From: Streptomyces sp. NBC_01723
Lineage (GTDB): Bacteria; Actinomycetota; Actinomycetes; Streptomycetales; Streptomycetaceae
Length of the DNA: 64,000 nucleotides
NCBI RefSeq assembly: GCF_036246005.1
Contig: NZ_CP109171.1
Span: forward strand, 2,902,001 to 2,966,000
Reading direction: 5' to 3'
Shown: positions 1 through 8,003 of the stretch, one piece after another
How positions within the stretch are numbered: position 1 is the stretch's first letter
Layout: the number at the start of each line of letters is the position of its first letter
Position numbers and translations under genes: made by a program
The notes under the pieces: generated by a model
The model's database searches: none
Told to the model about the DNA's origin: nothing
The model's input: only the letters and a program-made list of their open reading frames with translations

Positions 1-216
1 CTCCGTACAGGTGCTGCCCGGCACGTCCCAGGCGGCGGCGGTGCCCGGCGGCACCAGGAACCCCAGGGTGTCGCACCCGTCGTCGTGGATCACGGGACCC
101 ACCGCCTCGCCGGCCCCCCGCCTGAGGATGTCGACCGCCTCCAGACCCTGCCGGGTCGGCACGGTGACGACATCGCAGGCCTCGCAGGGCGGATCGCTGA
201 TCCGGCTGGTATCCAT
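1..216 (-). CDS. Conserved Streptomyces hypothetical protein (N-terminal part, runs off the window)
   Basis: Reading the minus strand from an ATG at 216 gives 72 codons with no stop before the window edge. An in-frame GTG four codons earlier (228-226) is an alternative start; neither has a strong Shine-Dalgarno sequence. The protein begins with a CxxC pair (Cys11, Cys14 in CEAC) and later has the string HDDGCDTLGF followed by a VPPG turn. I recall similar short proteins of unknown function in other Streptomyces but cannot name a domain. It is divergent from the NsdA-like gene, with about 300 bases between them. Codon use is normal for the genus, so I think it is real, but its function is unknown. 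Confidence 0.5.
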   Translation of the reverse strand, partial: MDTSRISDPPCEACDVVTVPTRQGLEAVDILRRGAGEAVGPVIHDDGCDTLGFLVPPGTAAAWDVPGSTCTE

Positions 217-521
217 CCCGGCCTTCACCACGGAAGTCCTCCTCGGACGAGCGGGTCGGGAGTCGAGGGCCTCCCGGTCACCCTGTCCAACGCGGCGGGC
301 CGTCAACGGCTACGGCACAAGTCCGCCGCAAAGGATGGCACTTCATGGCAGATCGTGGATGAGATATCCGGTTTGTAGGCAAACAGTGCGTGGCGGCTCC
401 GTCACAGCCGGTACGTTCTTGCTCGCCGGAAACAGGGATGCCAGGTGATGGCAGGCGGATGATTTCCGCAACTCATCTCTTTTCCGGCATGGTTCGACGG
501 TTCGCACGAGAGGACCCGGCC
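217..521. other. Intergenic region between divergent genes
   Basis: About 305 bases with no convincing gene; open frames here lack a ribosome site and normal codon bias. The local GC is lower than in the flanking genes. A short inverted repeat (GTTTG at 371-375 and CAAAC at 380-384, four-base loop) lies in the middle and could be an operator or a weak hairpin. I see no clear -35/-10 pair. Confidence 0.4.
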
Positions 522-1970
522 ATGGCGTCGTCAATGGTGACCTCCGCCCAGCCTGAACGGCCGTCGCGGCCGAACCTCGCCTTCCGGCGGTTGCGCGGCA
601 AGCGCTCGCCGGCCGAGTTCGCGGCGGCGGTCCGCCGGGCCGCGCGCGAGATCGGCGAGCGGGTGAGCTGTGACGCGCGGTACGTCGGCCGGGTCGAGGC
701 GGGCGAGATCCGCTGTCCCAACTACGCCTACGAGCGGGTGTTCCTGCACATGTTCCCCGGTCACACGCTCACCGACCTGGGGTTCGCGCCCCGCTCGTCG
801 GTACGCGGACGCCGGGTGCGTACCGACGAGGACGCGCTCCCGGCGCCCACCCGCCCGTCCGAACGCGCCTCGGGTGAGACGCGGGGGGCGGGTGAACCGT
901 ATGAGACGCGTGACACGCAGGGCCCGTACGAAAAGCACGACAACAATGAGGAGAGCGACGTGCTGCGTCGCGCATTCATGACGAGCGGGGCCACCGTGGC
1001 CGCCGCCTCACTGGGCCCCCTGGGGCTCGCCCTCGACGCCGCGGCGGCCGGACGTCCCGTGCGCCGCGCGGGGTCCGGCGAGGCCTGCGCCCTCGAAGAA
1101 GCCGTCCGCCGGATCCGGCTGCTGGACGACCGGCACGGTGCGGACGGCCTCTACCGGCGCGCGGCGGCCCCGTTGCGCACCGCGTACGCGCTGCTGGACG
1201 CCGGGGCGTCCGGCCGGGCGACGGCGGACCGGCTCTACACGGGCGCCGGTGAACTGGCGATCTCCGTGGGCTGGCTGGCACACGACTCCGGGCGCTTCGA
1301 CGACGCGCGCTCCCACTACGCGGAGGCGCTGGCCACCTCCCGGATGACCGCCGACGCGGGTCTGGAGGCGCACGCCTTCTGCAACATGGCGTTCCTCGCC
1401 CGCGACGCCGGGCGGCCGCGCGAGGCGGTGCGGGCGGCCCAGGCCGCGCAGCGCGCCGCCCGACCGCTGGGCTCGGACCGGCTGATGTCGCTGCTGGCGC
1501 TGCGCGAGGCGGGCGGCTGGGCGGGGCTCGCCGACCGGGTCGGCTGCGAACAGGCACTGGCACGCTCGCAGGCCTTCTACGAGCGGGGCCCCTCGGACGC
1601 CGACCCCGAGTGGATGAGCTTCTACGGCCGCGCCGAGCTGGAAGGTCTCGAGGCGCAGTGCTGGTCCGCGCTGGGCGACTGGCACCGGGCCGCCCGGCAC
1701 GCACGACGGGCCGCAGAGTTGCAGGACCCGCACTTCACGCGGAACCTCGCGCTGTACTCGGCGGAGCTGGCGGACGACCTGGCACGCGGCGGCCACCCCG
1801 ACGAGGCGGCGGACGCCGGCCTGCGGGTCCTGGAGCTGCTGGGCGAGGTCCAGTCCTCCCGCGTCCACACCATGCTGGCCGGGACGGCCCGAGTCCTGCT
1901 GCCCCACCGCCGCAACCGGGAAGTCTCGACGTTCCTGGACCGCCACGCCACGCTGCCACGCCCGGCCTGA
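522..1970 (+). CDS. NsdA-like XRE/TPR regulatory protein
   Basis: 482-residue protein. The ATG at 522 is chosen because GAGAGGA (508-514) precedes it at good spacing; the frame is open further upstream but has no ribosome site. The N-terminal ~90 residues look like the conserved head of the Streptomyces NsdA group (FAAAVRRAAREIGERVSC, then YVGRVEAGEIRCPNYAYERV), which resembles a winged or XRE-type DNA-binding unit. A charged, low-complexity stretch follows, then RRAFMTSGATVAAASLG, a twin-arginine-like string in mid-protein that is typical of this family and probably not used for export. The remainder is alpha-helical and TPR-like (repeated A..Y.EAL patterns). NsdA represses sporulation and antibiotic production in S. 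coelicolor; this is probably a paralogue, so I give no symbol. Confidence 0.7.
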   Translation: MASSMVTSAQPERPSRPNLAFRRLRGKRSPAEFAAAVRRAAREIGERVSCDARYVGRVEAGEIRCPNYAYERVFLHMFPGHTLTDLGFAPRSSVRGRRVRTDEDALPAPTRPSERASGETRGAGEPYETRDTQGPYEKHDNNEESDVLRRAFMTSGATVAAASLGPLGLALDAAAAGRPVRRAGSGEACALEEAVRRIRLLDDRHGADGLYRRAAAPLRTAYALLDAGASGRATADRLYTGAGELAISVGWLAHDSGRFDDARSHYAEALATSRMTADAGLEAHAFCNMAFLARDAGRPREAVRAAQAAQRAARPLGSDRLMSLLALREAGGWAGLADRVGCEQALARSQAFYERGPSDADPEWMSFYGRAELEGLEAQCWSALGDWHRAARHARRAAELQDPHFTRNLALYSAELADDLARGGHPDEAADAGLRVLELLGEVQSSRVHTMLAGTARVLLPHRRNREVSTFLDRHATLPRPA

Positions 1971-2041
1971 GACCCGCTCCCTCGCCCCGGCCGCGGGCAG
2001 TCGTGCCTCCGCCGTGCCTGAACGGCCGGAGAGGTACCCCA

Positions 2042-2056
2042 GCGGGTGACACCCGC
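2042..2056. terminator. Short hairpin between convergent genes
   Basis: GCGGGT, a three-base loop and ACCCGC form a six-pair hairpin just past the 3' end of the histidine phosphatase gene and downstream of the NsdA-like gene. There is no T-run. It could act as a weak bidirectional terminator. Confidence 0.3.
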
Positions 2057-2060
2057 CCCG

Positions 2061-2657
2061 TCAGCCCACCAGGTGCCCCAGGTCGTTCCAGCTCTCCAGC
2101 GCCGGCTCCCCGTAGGCCCATCCCAGGACCGACAGCGACGTCGGGTTCAGCCGTATCCGCGCCGCGAAGTCCAGCGGCAGCCCCAGCCACCGCGCCCCGA
2201 TCGACCGCAGAATGTGCCCGTGGGCGAAGACCAGCACATCCCGGTCCGCCTCCCGCGCCCACGCCACGACCTCGTCCGCACGCGCGGTGACGTCCGCCAC
2301 GCCCTCCCCGTCGGGCACCCCGTCCCGCCAGATCAGCCAACCGGGCCGGACGGCCTGGATCTCGTCCGGGGTCATGCCCTCGTACGCCCCGTAGTCCCAC
2401 TCCATCAGCGTGTCCCACGCGCGGGCGCGCTCGCCGAAGCCCGCGAGGGCGCAGGTCTCCCGCGCGCGGGCCAGCGGACTGGTCCGCACCTCGACGCCGG
2501 GCAGCCCCTCCAGGGGCGCCCGGTGCAGCCGCTCGCCGAGCAGCTTGGCGCCCTGCCGGCCCTCCTCGAGGAGCGGTACGTCGGTCCTGCCGGTGTGTCT
2601 GCCGGACAGCGACCACTGCGTCTGTCCGTGCCGGGCCAGCAGGATGCGCGGTGCCAT
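2061..2657 (-). CDS. Histidine phosphatase family protein (phosphoglycerate mutase-like)
   Basis: 198 residues, about the usual size for this family. The RHG signature that carries the phospho-accepting histidine is at residues 9-11 ([11 protein letters not shown]). The acid motif appears as EWDYGAYEG around residue 90, and the second catalytic histidine as FAHGHILR near 150. Together these form the 2-His phosphatase pocket. Members act on phospho-sugars, nucleotides or cobalamin precursors; the sequence does not say which. No signal peptide, so cytoplasmic. It is convergent with the NsdA-like gene and divergent from the PAP2-like gene. Confidence 0.9.
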   Translation of the reverse strand: MAPRILLARHGQTQWSLSGRHTGRTDVPLLEEGRQGAKLLGERLHRAPLEGLPGVEVRTSPLARARETCALAGFGERARAWDTLMEWDYGAYEGMTPDEIQAVRPGWLIWRDGVPDGEGVADVTARADEVVAWAREADRDVLVFAHGHILRSIGARWLGLPLDFAARIRLNPTSLSVLGWAYGEPALESWNDLGHLVG

Positions 2658-2855
2658 GAAGAGGCCTTTCCGGGAGAAATGTCTGAGGGGGCCCCTCCAT
2701 CATCCCGCACGGCGGGCGCGGGCAACCCGGGGGGCGATCCCGGCGTCTATCCGGTCCGAGGGCGCCCCGCGAGGCGGGCTCAGGGAGGCCGTAGAGTGGC
2801 ACGTCCGTGTCAATCGAGGCGCGCGAGCAACGAGAGAAGGGGGAGGGCGATCGGA

Positions 2856-3821
2856 TTGCCGCACACCGAGATACCGGGCAGCGAGGCGGCCCCCACGACT
2901 CGGCTGCGCTGGTGGACCGAGCTGCCGCTCATCGTCCTCGTGTACGCCTGCTACTCCGCCGGCCGCCTGCTCGTGCGGGGCGACGTCGCCGACGCCGTCG
3001 ACCACGGCCTCGCGATCCTGCGCGTGGAGAAGGCGCTCTTCCTCAACGCGGAGCACCCTCTCAACCGGCTCTTCACCAGCGAGCCCTGGATAGGCATACC
3101 CGCCGACTTCTGGTACGCGTCACTGCACTACCTGGTCACCCCGGCGATCCTGATCTGGCTCTTCCGCTCCCGCGCGGTGCGCTACCGGGCCGCGCGCACC
3201 TGGCTGATGACGTCCACGTTCATCGGCCTCATAGGCTTCACGCTGCTGCCGACCTGCCCGCCCCGGCTGCTGGACAAGAGCCACGGCTTCGTCGACACGA
3301 TGGCCCAGTACAGCTCGTACGGCTGGTGGGGCGGCGAGGCCAGCGCGCCGCGCGGACTGGGCGGGATGACCAACCAGTACGCGGCCATGCCGAGTCTGCA
3401 CGTGGGCTGGGCCCTGTGGTGCGGCGTGATCCTCTGGCGTTACGGCGGCAGCCGCCTGACGAAGGTGCTCGGCGTCGTCTACCCGTTGGTGACCACCATC
3501 GTGGTGATGGGCACCGCGAACCACTACTTCCTCGACGCGGTCGCGGGCGCGGCCGTGATGGGCGCGGGACTGCTGCTGACGCCCGTCGTGCTGCGGATCT
3601 CCCACCGGGCGCGGACCCGGCTCATGGCCCGTTTCGCCTCCGGCGGCACATCTGCCGCACCGGTCCCCGACGGCGCGGGTTCCCCGATTGTCAGTGCCGG
3701 ATGCCAGACTTCCGCGGGTGAGCGATTCCCACGGCAGCGCGAGCAGCGGTTCGAAGCAGGAGCCGAGCCGGACCCCGCCCCCTCGGACGCGGGGGACGAG
3801 ACTCCGGCACCGGCTCGCTGA
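2856..3821 (+). CDS. PAP2/Aur1-like integral membrane phosphatase or phosphotransferase
   Basis: About 321 residues with at least five hydrophobic helices. I place the start at a TTG (2856) because AAGGGGGAGGG lies 6-10 bases upstream; no in-frame ATG fits. PAP2 signature pieces are clear: TCPPRLL near 133-139, MPSLHVG (178-184) with the catalytic histidine region, and ANHYFLDAVAG (221-231) with the second histidine and aspartate. This layout matches the inositolphosphotransferase (Aur1/Ipt1) branch of PAP2 rather than simple phosphatases, so a lipid phospho-transfer role is plausible. The C-terminal 60 residues are hydrophilic and Pro/Ala rich. The 3' end overlaps the next gene by about 100 bases, which is unusually long. 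Confidence 0.8.
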   Translation: MPHTEIPGSEAAPTTRLRWWTELPLIVLVYACYSAGRLLVRGDVADAVDHGLAILRVEKALFLNAEHPLNRLFTSEPWIGIPADFWYASLHYLVTPAILIWLFRSRAVRYRAARTWLMTSTFIGLIGFTLLPTCPPRLLDKSHGFVDTMAQYSSYGWWGGEASAPRGLGGMTNQYAAMPSLHVGWALWCGVILWRYGGSRLTKVLGVVYPLVTTIVVMGTANHYFLDAVAGAAVMGAGLLLTPVVLRISHRARTRLMARFASGGTSAAPVPDGAGSPIVSAGCQTSAGERFPRQREQRFEAGAEPDPAPSDAGDETPAPAR

Positions 3822-4920
3822 GCTGCGCGGGCCCGACGTACCCGCCAAGGCGCTGGACGCGCGCGCCCTGGCCGCCCTCGCCGCCAACCCGGGGTGCCGC
3901 AGGCGCGCGATCCTCGACGGCGCCGGGGTGGACAAGGCCGCGCTCGCGAGCGCGCTGGGATCGCCGTCGGTCTTCGGGCAGTCGCAGTTCGCGTTCATGC
4001 GGGGCAACGCCTTCGAGGCCCGGGTCAAGGCGGACGGCGGCGCCGAACTGCTGCGTCTGGTCCACGAGAAGCTCGACCGGGGCGCCGAACCGCCCGCCGG
4101 TGCGCGGGTGCCCGACCTCTCCGCGAACGGCCCCGAGGGGCGCGCGGCCCGGACGTCGCTCGCCCTGCGCGAGGCCACCGGCACACCGGGCGCCTGGACG
4201 CTGCTCGACCATCCGATGCTCGCCCTGGAGGTCGCGGGTTCCCCCGCCTTCCTGGAGCCGGACGCCGTGGTGGTGCACCCGGACGGCAGCTGGACGGTCG
4301 TGGAGATCAAGTCCTTCCCCATGCTGGACGGCGCCGCCGACCCGGCGAAGGTCGGCGCCGCCGCGCGGCAGGCCGCCGTGTACGTCCTGGCCCTGGAGCG
4401 GGTCGCCGCGCACCTGGACCCCGCCCCGCGCGTGCGCCACCGCGTCCTGCTGGTCTGCCCCAAGGACTTCTCCAACCTGCCCACCGCGTCCGCGGTCGAC
4501 GTGCGCAAGCAGCGTGCGGTCACCGACCGCCAGCTGGCCCGGCTGACCCGGATCGAGGAGATCGCCGACGAGCTCCCCGAGGGCGTCTGTTTCTCCCCCG
4601 AGCTGCCGACGGAGGAGCTGACGGCGGCGGTCGAGGCGGTCCCGGCGACCTACGCGCCCGAGTGCCTGTCCGCCTGTGAGCTGGCCTTCCACTGCCGCGC
4701 CCGGTCCCGGGAGGCCGGCGCCGTGACCTGCCTGGGCCGCCCGGTCCGGGCCGAACTGGGCGGGCTGGCCACGGTCGAGGACGTGCTGGCCGCGGCCCAC
4801 GGGGAGGCCGGCGACCCGGACGACCCGGCGGTGGCCGCGCTGCGCCGGGCGGCCCGGCTGCGCGCGGAGGCACTGGTGGCGGCCGGTGCCGGGGACGGCG
4901 GGGTGGCCGGGTGTCACTGA
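3718..4920 (+). CDS. RecB-family PD-(D/E)XK nuclease with a four-cysteine (Fe-S) cluster
   Basis: About 400 residues; GTG at 3718 is used, with ATG 3688 an alternative, and neither has a strong ribosome site. Features: RGNAFE (near 95-100) as the RecB-type helix motif, LEPDAVVV (179-186) giving the metal-binding aspartate, and VVEIKSF (194-200) giving the E-x-K catalytic pair. Near the C-terminus four cysteines at about 316, 320, 326 and 338 (APECLSACELAFHC...TCLG) look like the 4Fe-4S staple of Cas4, AddB and Dna2 nucleases. It overlaps the PAP2 gene by over 100 bases, and its stop lies inside the start of the next gene, so the downstream three-gene unit is probably translated together. Expected activity is single-strand or end-directed DNA cleavage. 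No CRISPR array is near, so a Cas4 role is unlikely. Confidence 0.8.
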   Translation: MSDSHGSASSGSKQEPSRTPPPRTRGTRLRHRLAELRGPDVPAKALDARALAALAANPGCRRRAILDGAGVDKAALASALGSPSVFGQSQFAFMRGNAFEARVKADGGAELLRLVHEKLDRGAEPPAGARVPDLSANGPEGRAARTSLALREATGTPGAWTLLDHPMLALEVAGSPAFLEPDAVVVHPDGSWTVVEIKSFPMLDGAADPAKVGAAARQAAVYVLALERVAAHLDPAPRVRHRVLLVCPKDFSNLPTASAVDVRKQRAVTDRQLARLTRIEEIADELPEGVCFSPELPTEELTAAVEAVPATYAPECLSACELAFHCRARSREAGAVTCLGRPVRAELGGLATVEDVLAAAHGEAGDPDDPAVAALRRAARLRAEALVAAGAGDGGVAGCH

Positions 4921-6518
4921 TCACCACGCTCGCCCGGCTGGAGGCCGTGCGCTCCGGCGCCGCGCAGCCCGCCGCCACCGTCCGGCACCGGCACCTGTCC
5001 GACCGTCCGCTGGTCTTCGTCCCGCTGATCACCGCCGGTGAGGCAGGTGCCCCGCTCGGCGCGCTGGTCGGCACCGACCGGGACGCGCCGCGCCTGCTGG
5101 TCGTGCCACAGCCCCGCGACCGCGACCTGCGCTTCGCGTTCCTGGCCGAGCTGGCGGACATCGTGCTCCCGCACATCGAGGCGTGCGCCGACGCCGTGGA
5201 GGCCGCCGAGCGCACCGAGACCGACCCGGAGACGGGCAAGCGTGTCAAGGTCGAGGTGGACCTGTGCGCGGACGCCGCGCAGCTGATCGTGCCAAGCCGC
5301 GCGGGCATCGACTTCGTCCGGCTGCTGGGCCGCTCCATGCGCTTCCGTCGTACGGCGGAGCAGGATCCGCAGACCCCGCACCCCGCGCCGCCGAGGGTGC
5401 CGCTGCTCGGCCGGTGGCTCACCCACTACGGCGAGCGGGCCCGGGTCCCGGGATCGTCCCTGCTCCTGGCCATGACCGACCTGCTGGGCCGGCACTGGGC
5501 GACCGGCCAGTCCACGCTGGAGGACCAGCATCTCGGCGCGCTGCTGGCGTGGATCGCCCCCGGGGGCGAGGGCCTGACCGGCGCGGAGGCCGCGCGCCGG
5601 GCCGAGCTGGCGCGCGACGCGGAGGGCCAGTTGCTGTGCCCGCCCGCCGGACCGGCGACCGACCCGGCCTTCGACAACCGGCTGCTCGCCCCCGCCATCG
5701 AGCGCTACGACCGCGCGCGCACCGCGTTCGCCGCCGCCGAGGACGGTCTGGAGGCCGACGACCGGCTCGGCGCGCTGACCGCCGCGGAGCGGGAGATCCG
5801 CGCCCTGGTCGAGAGCCGTACGCGGCCCACCTGGGAGTCGGTGTGGCGGGGCCTGGACCTGCTGCGGGAGCTGCCGCCCGGCGCGCACGTCGACGACCGC
5901 TGGACCCGCGACCGCTGGTCGTTCACCTCGCACCGGGACCGCGTGCTGGCCGGGGAGCCCCCGCAGCCGCGCCGCGACGACGCGGTGACGGCGGCGAACA
6001 AGCTGGCCACGCGCGAGCGCGAACAGGCCCGGCTGGAGGCCCAGGAGGCGCTGGACGATCCACTGGTGATGGCCGGGCGGCGGCTGGCCGGGGAGGCGTT
6101 CGCGGGCGAGGTCACCGACGTGGTGATGGCGTACAGCGAGAGCAAGCGGCCCAGTCCGCGCCCGCTGGTCACGGTCCGCACGGACGACCGGCCGCACCTG
6201 GGCGAGCGGGTGCGGGTGTACCGGTCGCTGGGCGGCAAGCCGCAGGCGGCGGAGTACGCCGGTCCGGCGGGCGATCCCGGAGACGGGACGCTGGTCCTGC
6301 GGATCATGGACAAGATGGGCCGCGGCAAGGAGCCGGAGGCGGGGTCGGTGCCGGAGAAGGGCGACCGGGTCTGCTTCACGCTCTTCGAGCACGAGCAGCG
6401 GGGCGGCGCGAAGCTCCCCGACCCGGAGGAGACCCCGTGGACGCACGGGGGCCCGCCCGGTGAGGCGGCCGCCGTGCCCGAGGCCGCCGACGCCCAGACG
6501 GAGGAGGACGTCCTGTGA
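4911..6518 (+). CDS. Unknown protein between a nuclease and a helicase
   Basis: 535 residues, GTG start overlapping the nuclease stop by ten bases; its own TGA overlaps the helicase GTG. I do not recognise a catalytic motif. The first ~120 residues are Val/Leu/Arg rich with a strand-rich look. The middle (about 140-400) is strongly helical, with long charged stretches such as LATREREQARLEAQEALDD that may form a coiled stalk. The last ~130 residues read as alternating beta strands (LVTVRTDDRPHLGERVRVY, then GTLVLRIMDKMGRG), like a beta-barrel. No signal peptide or membrane segment. Its place between a Dna2-like nuclease and a Dna2-like helicase suggests it is a structural subunit of the same machine; that is inference. 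Confidence 0.75.
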   Translation: MSLITTLARLEAVRSGAAQPAATVRHRHLSDRPLVFVPLITAGEAGAPLGALVGTDRDAPRLLVVPQPRDRDLRFAFLAELADIVLPHIEACADAVEAAERTETDPETGKRVKVEVDLCADAAQLIVPSRAGIDFVRLLGRSMRFRRTAEQDPQTPHPAPPRVPLLGRWLTHYGERARVPGSSLLLAMTDLLGRHWATGQSTLEDQHLGALLAWIAPGGEGLTGAEAARRAELARDAEGQLLCPPAGPATDPAFDNRLLAPAIERYDRARTAFAAAEDGLEADDRLGALTAAEREIRALVESRTRPTWESVWRGLDLLRELPPGAHVDDRWTRDRWSFTSHRDRVLAGEPPQPRRDDAVTAANKLATREREQARLEAQEALDDPLVMAGRRLAGEAFAGEVTDVVMAYSESKRPSPRPLVTVRTDDRPHLGERVRVYRSLGGKPQAAEYAGPAGDPGDGTLVLRIMDKMGRGKEPEAGSVPEKGDRVCFTLFEHEQRGGAKLPDPEETPWTHGGPPGEAAAVPEAADAQTEEDVL

Positions 6519-7900
6519 CCGCCGAGGCAACCACGACCCCCGTCACCACCCCCGTCACCGCCGCTGGCGCCCCGGCCTTCGACCCGGGCGCCGAGGCCGC
6601 GCGCGCCACCGCGGCGATCCTTCACGACACGCTGCACGGCACGGAGCGCGGGGTCGTCGTGGATTCCCCGCCGGGCGCCGGCAAGTCCACGCTGGTCGTC
6701 CGGGCGGCGCTGGAGCTGGCCGAGGCCGGCCGCGCCCTGATGGTGGTGGCGCAGACCAACGCCCAGGTGGACGACCTGGTCCTGCGCCTCGCCGAGAAGA
6801 ACCCCGAGCTGCCGGTGGGCCGGCTGCACAGCAGCGACACCGACGCGTACGACAAGGCGCTCGACGACCTGGCGAACGTACGCACCTCGGCGAAGGCCGC
6901 CGACCTCGCGGGCCTTGCGGTCGTCCTGTCCACGGCCGCGAAGTGGGCGCACGTCAAGGTGGACGAGCCGTGGCGGCACGCGATCGTGGACGAGGCGTAC
7001 CAGATGCGCTCGGACTCGCTGCTGGCGGTCGCCGGGCTCTTCGAACGGGCGCTGTTCGTGGGCGACCCCGGCCAGCTGGACCCGTTCGCGACGGTGGGCA
7101 GCGAGCAGTGGGCGGGCCTGGCGTACGACCCGTCGGCCTCCGCCGTGACGACCCTCCTCGCCCACAACCCCGGCCTCCCCCAGCACCGTCTTCCGGTCTC
7201 CTGGCGCCTCCCGGCCTCGGCGGCCCGCCTGGTCTCGGACGCGTTCTACCCGTACACGCCGTTCCGCAGCGGCACCGGCCACGGCGACCGGAGCCTGGCC
7301 TTCGCGGTGCCGTCGGACGGCTCGGGCCCCGACCGGGTGATCGACGAGGCCGCGGTCTCCGGCTGGGGCCTGCTGGAGCTGCCCGCCCGGCACACCCCGC
7401 GCACCGACCCGGAGGCGGTGCGTGCGGTGGCGTCGGTGGTCCGGCGGCTGCTGGACCGGGAGGGCGCGGCGATGTCGGAACGCTCCCCCGATCCGGTCCC
7501 GTTGACCGCCGCCCGCATCGCCGTCGGCACCGCGCACCGGGACCAGGCCGCCGCGGTGCGGGCCGCGCTGGCCGACCTCGGGGTGAGCGACGTGACCGTG
7601 GACACGGCGAACCGGCTCCAGGGCCGGGAGTACGACGTCACGGTCGTCCTGCACCCCCTCTCCGGCCGCCCCGACGCCACCGCCTTCCACCTGGAGACGG
7701 GCCGCCTCTGCGTCCTGACCTCTCGCCACCGGCACGCCTGCATCGTGGTCTGCCGCGAGGGAGTCGACGGGCTCCTGGACGACTACCCGTCCACGGAGCC
7801 GGTCCAACTGGGCACGCTGGTGAAGTTCCCGGACGGGTGGGAGGCGAACCACGCGGTGCTGGCGCACCTGGCGGAGCACCGCGTGGCCTGGCACCCCTGA
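6515..7900 (+). CDS. SF1-type DNA/RNA helicase (Dna2/UPF1-like AAA ATPase)
   Basis: 461 residues. Walker A is PPGAGKST (52-59), Walker B is IVDEAYQM (157-164, DEAY instead of DEAQ/DEAD), motif III is GDPGQLDP (183-190), motif IV/Va falls in VDTANRLQGREYDV, and motif VI in LTSRHRHACIVV. These are the ordered motifs of superfamily 1B helicases such as Dna2 and UPF1. The protein is short for that family because it has no nuclease or large accessory domains, which seem to be supplied by the two genes before it. The GTG start overlaps the upstream stop (GTGA), a sign of translational coupling. Likely role: ATP-driven unwinding in DNA end processing or repair. Confidence 0.85.
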   Translation: MTAEATTTPVTTPVTAAGAPAFDPGAEAARATAAILHDTLHGTERGVVVDSPPGAGKSTLVVRAALELAEAGRALMVVAQTNAQVDDLVLRLAEKNPELPVGRLHSSDTDAYDKALDDLANVRTSAKAADLAGLAVVLSTAAKWAHVKVDEPWRHAIVDEAYQMRSDSLLAVAGLFERALFVGDPGQLDPFATVGSEQWAGLAYDPSASAVTTLLAHNPGLPQHRLPVSWRLPASAARLVSDAFYPYTPFRSGTGHGDRSLAFAVPSDGSGPDRVIDEAAVSGWGLLELPARHTPRTDPEAVRAVASVVRRLLDREGAAMSERSPDPVPLTAARIAVGTAHRDQAAAVRAALADLGVSDVTVDTANRLQGREYDVTVVLHPLSGRPDATAFHLETGRLCVLTSRHRHACIVVCREGVDGLLDDYPSTEPVQLGTLVKFPDGWEANHAVLAHLAEHRVAWHP

Positions 7901-7915
7901 CCGGCTCTCCGGAGT

Positions 7916-7996
7916 GGGCTCGTCGCGGGCTCCCTCGTCGCGGCGGCCTGGGCCGAGGAGACCAGCGGCCGCACGCTGGAGGACATGGCGTCGTAA
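7916..7996 (+). pseudogene. Possible C-terminal remnant of a transporter gene
   Basis: Just after the helicase stop, the same frame stays open to a TAA and reads LVAGSLVAAAWAEETSGR, then a TLEDMAS end. A membrane-helix end followed by E-E-T-x-GR-TLEDM is the usual last segment of MFS sugar/drug porters (P/E-E-T-x-G-R-T/S-L-E-E/D). No start codon or remaining transporter body is present, so it would be a scrap left by deletion. It is short and chance similarity cannot be excluded. Confidence 0.35.
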
Positions 7997-8003
7997 CCGG
8001 CGC

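Noticed and set aside
11..448. Long plus-strand open frames at the window start
   Set aside because: They lack ribosome sites and normal third-position GC, and overlap a better minus-strand gene (1-216).
3718..4920. Cas4 adaptation nuclease
   Set aside because: The cysteine and PD-(D/E)XK pattern fits, but there is no CRISPR array or other cas gene, and the partner is a helicase.
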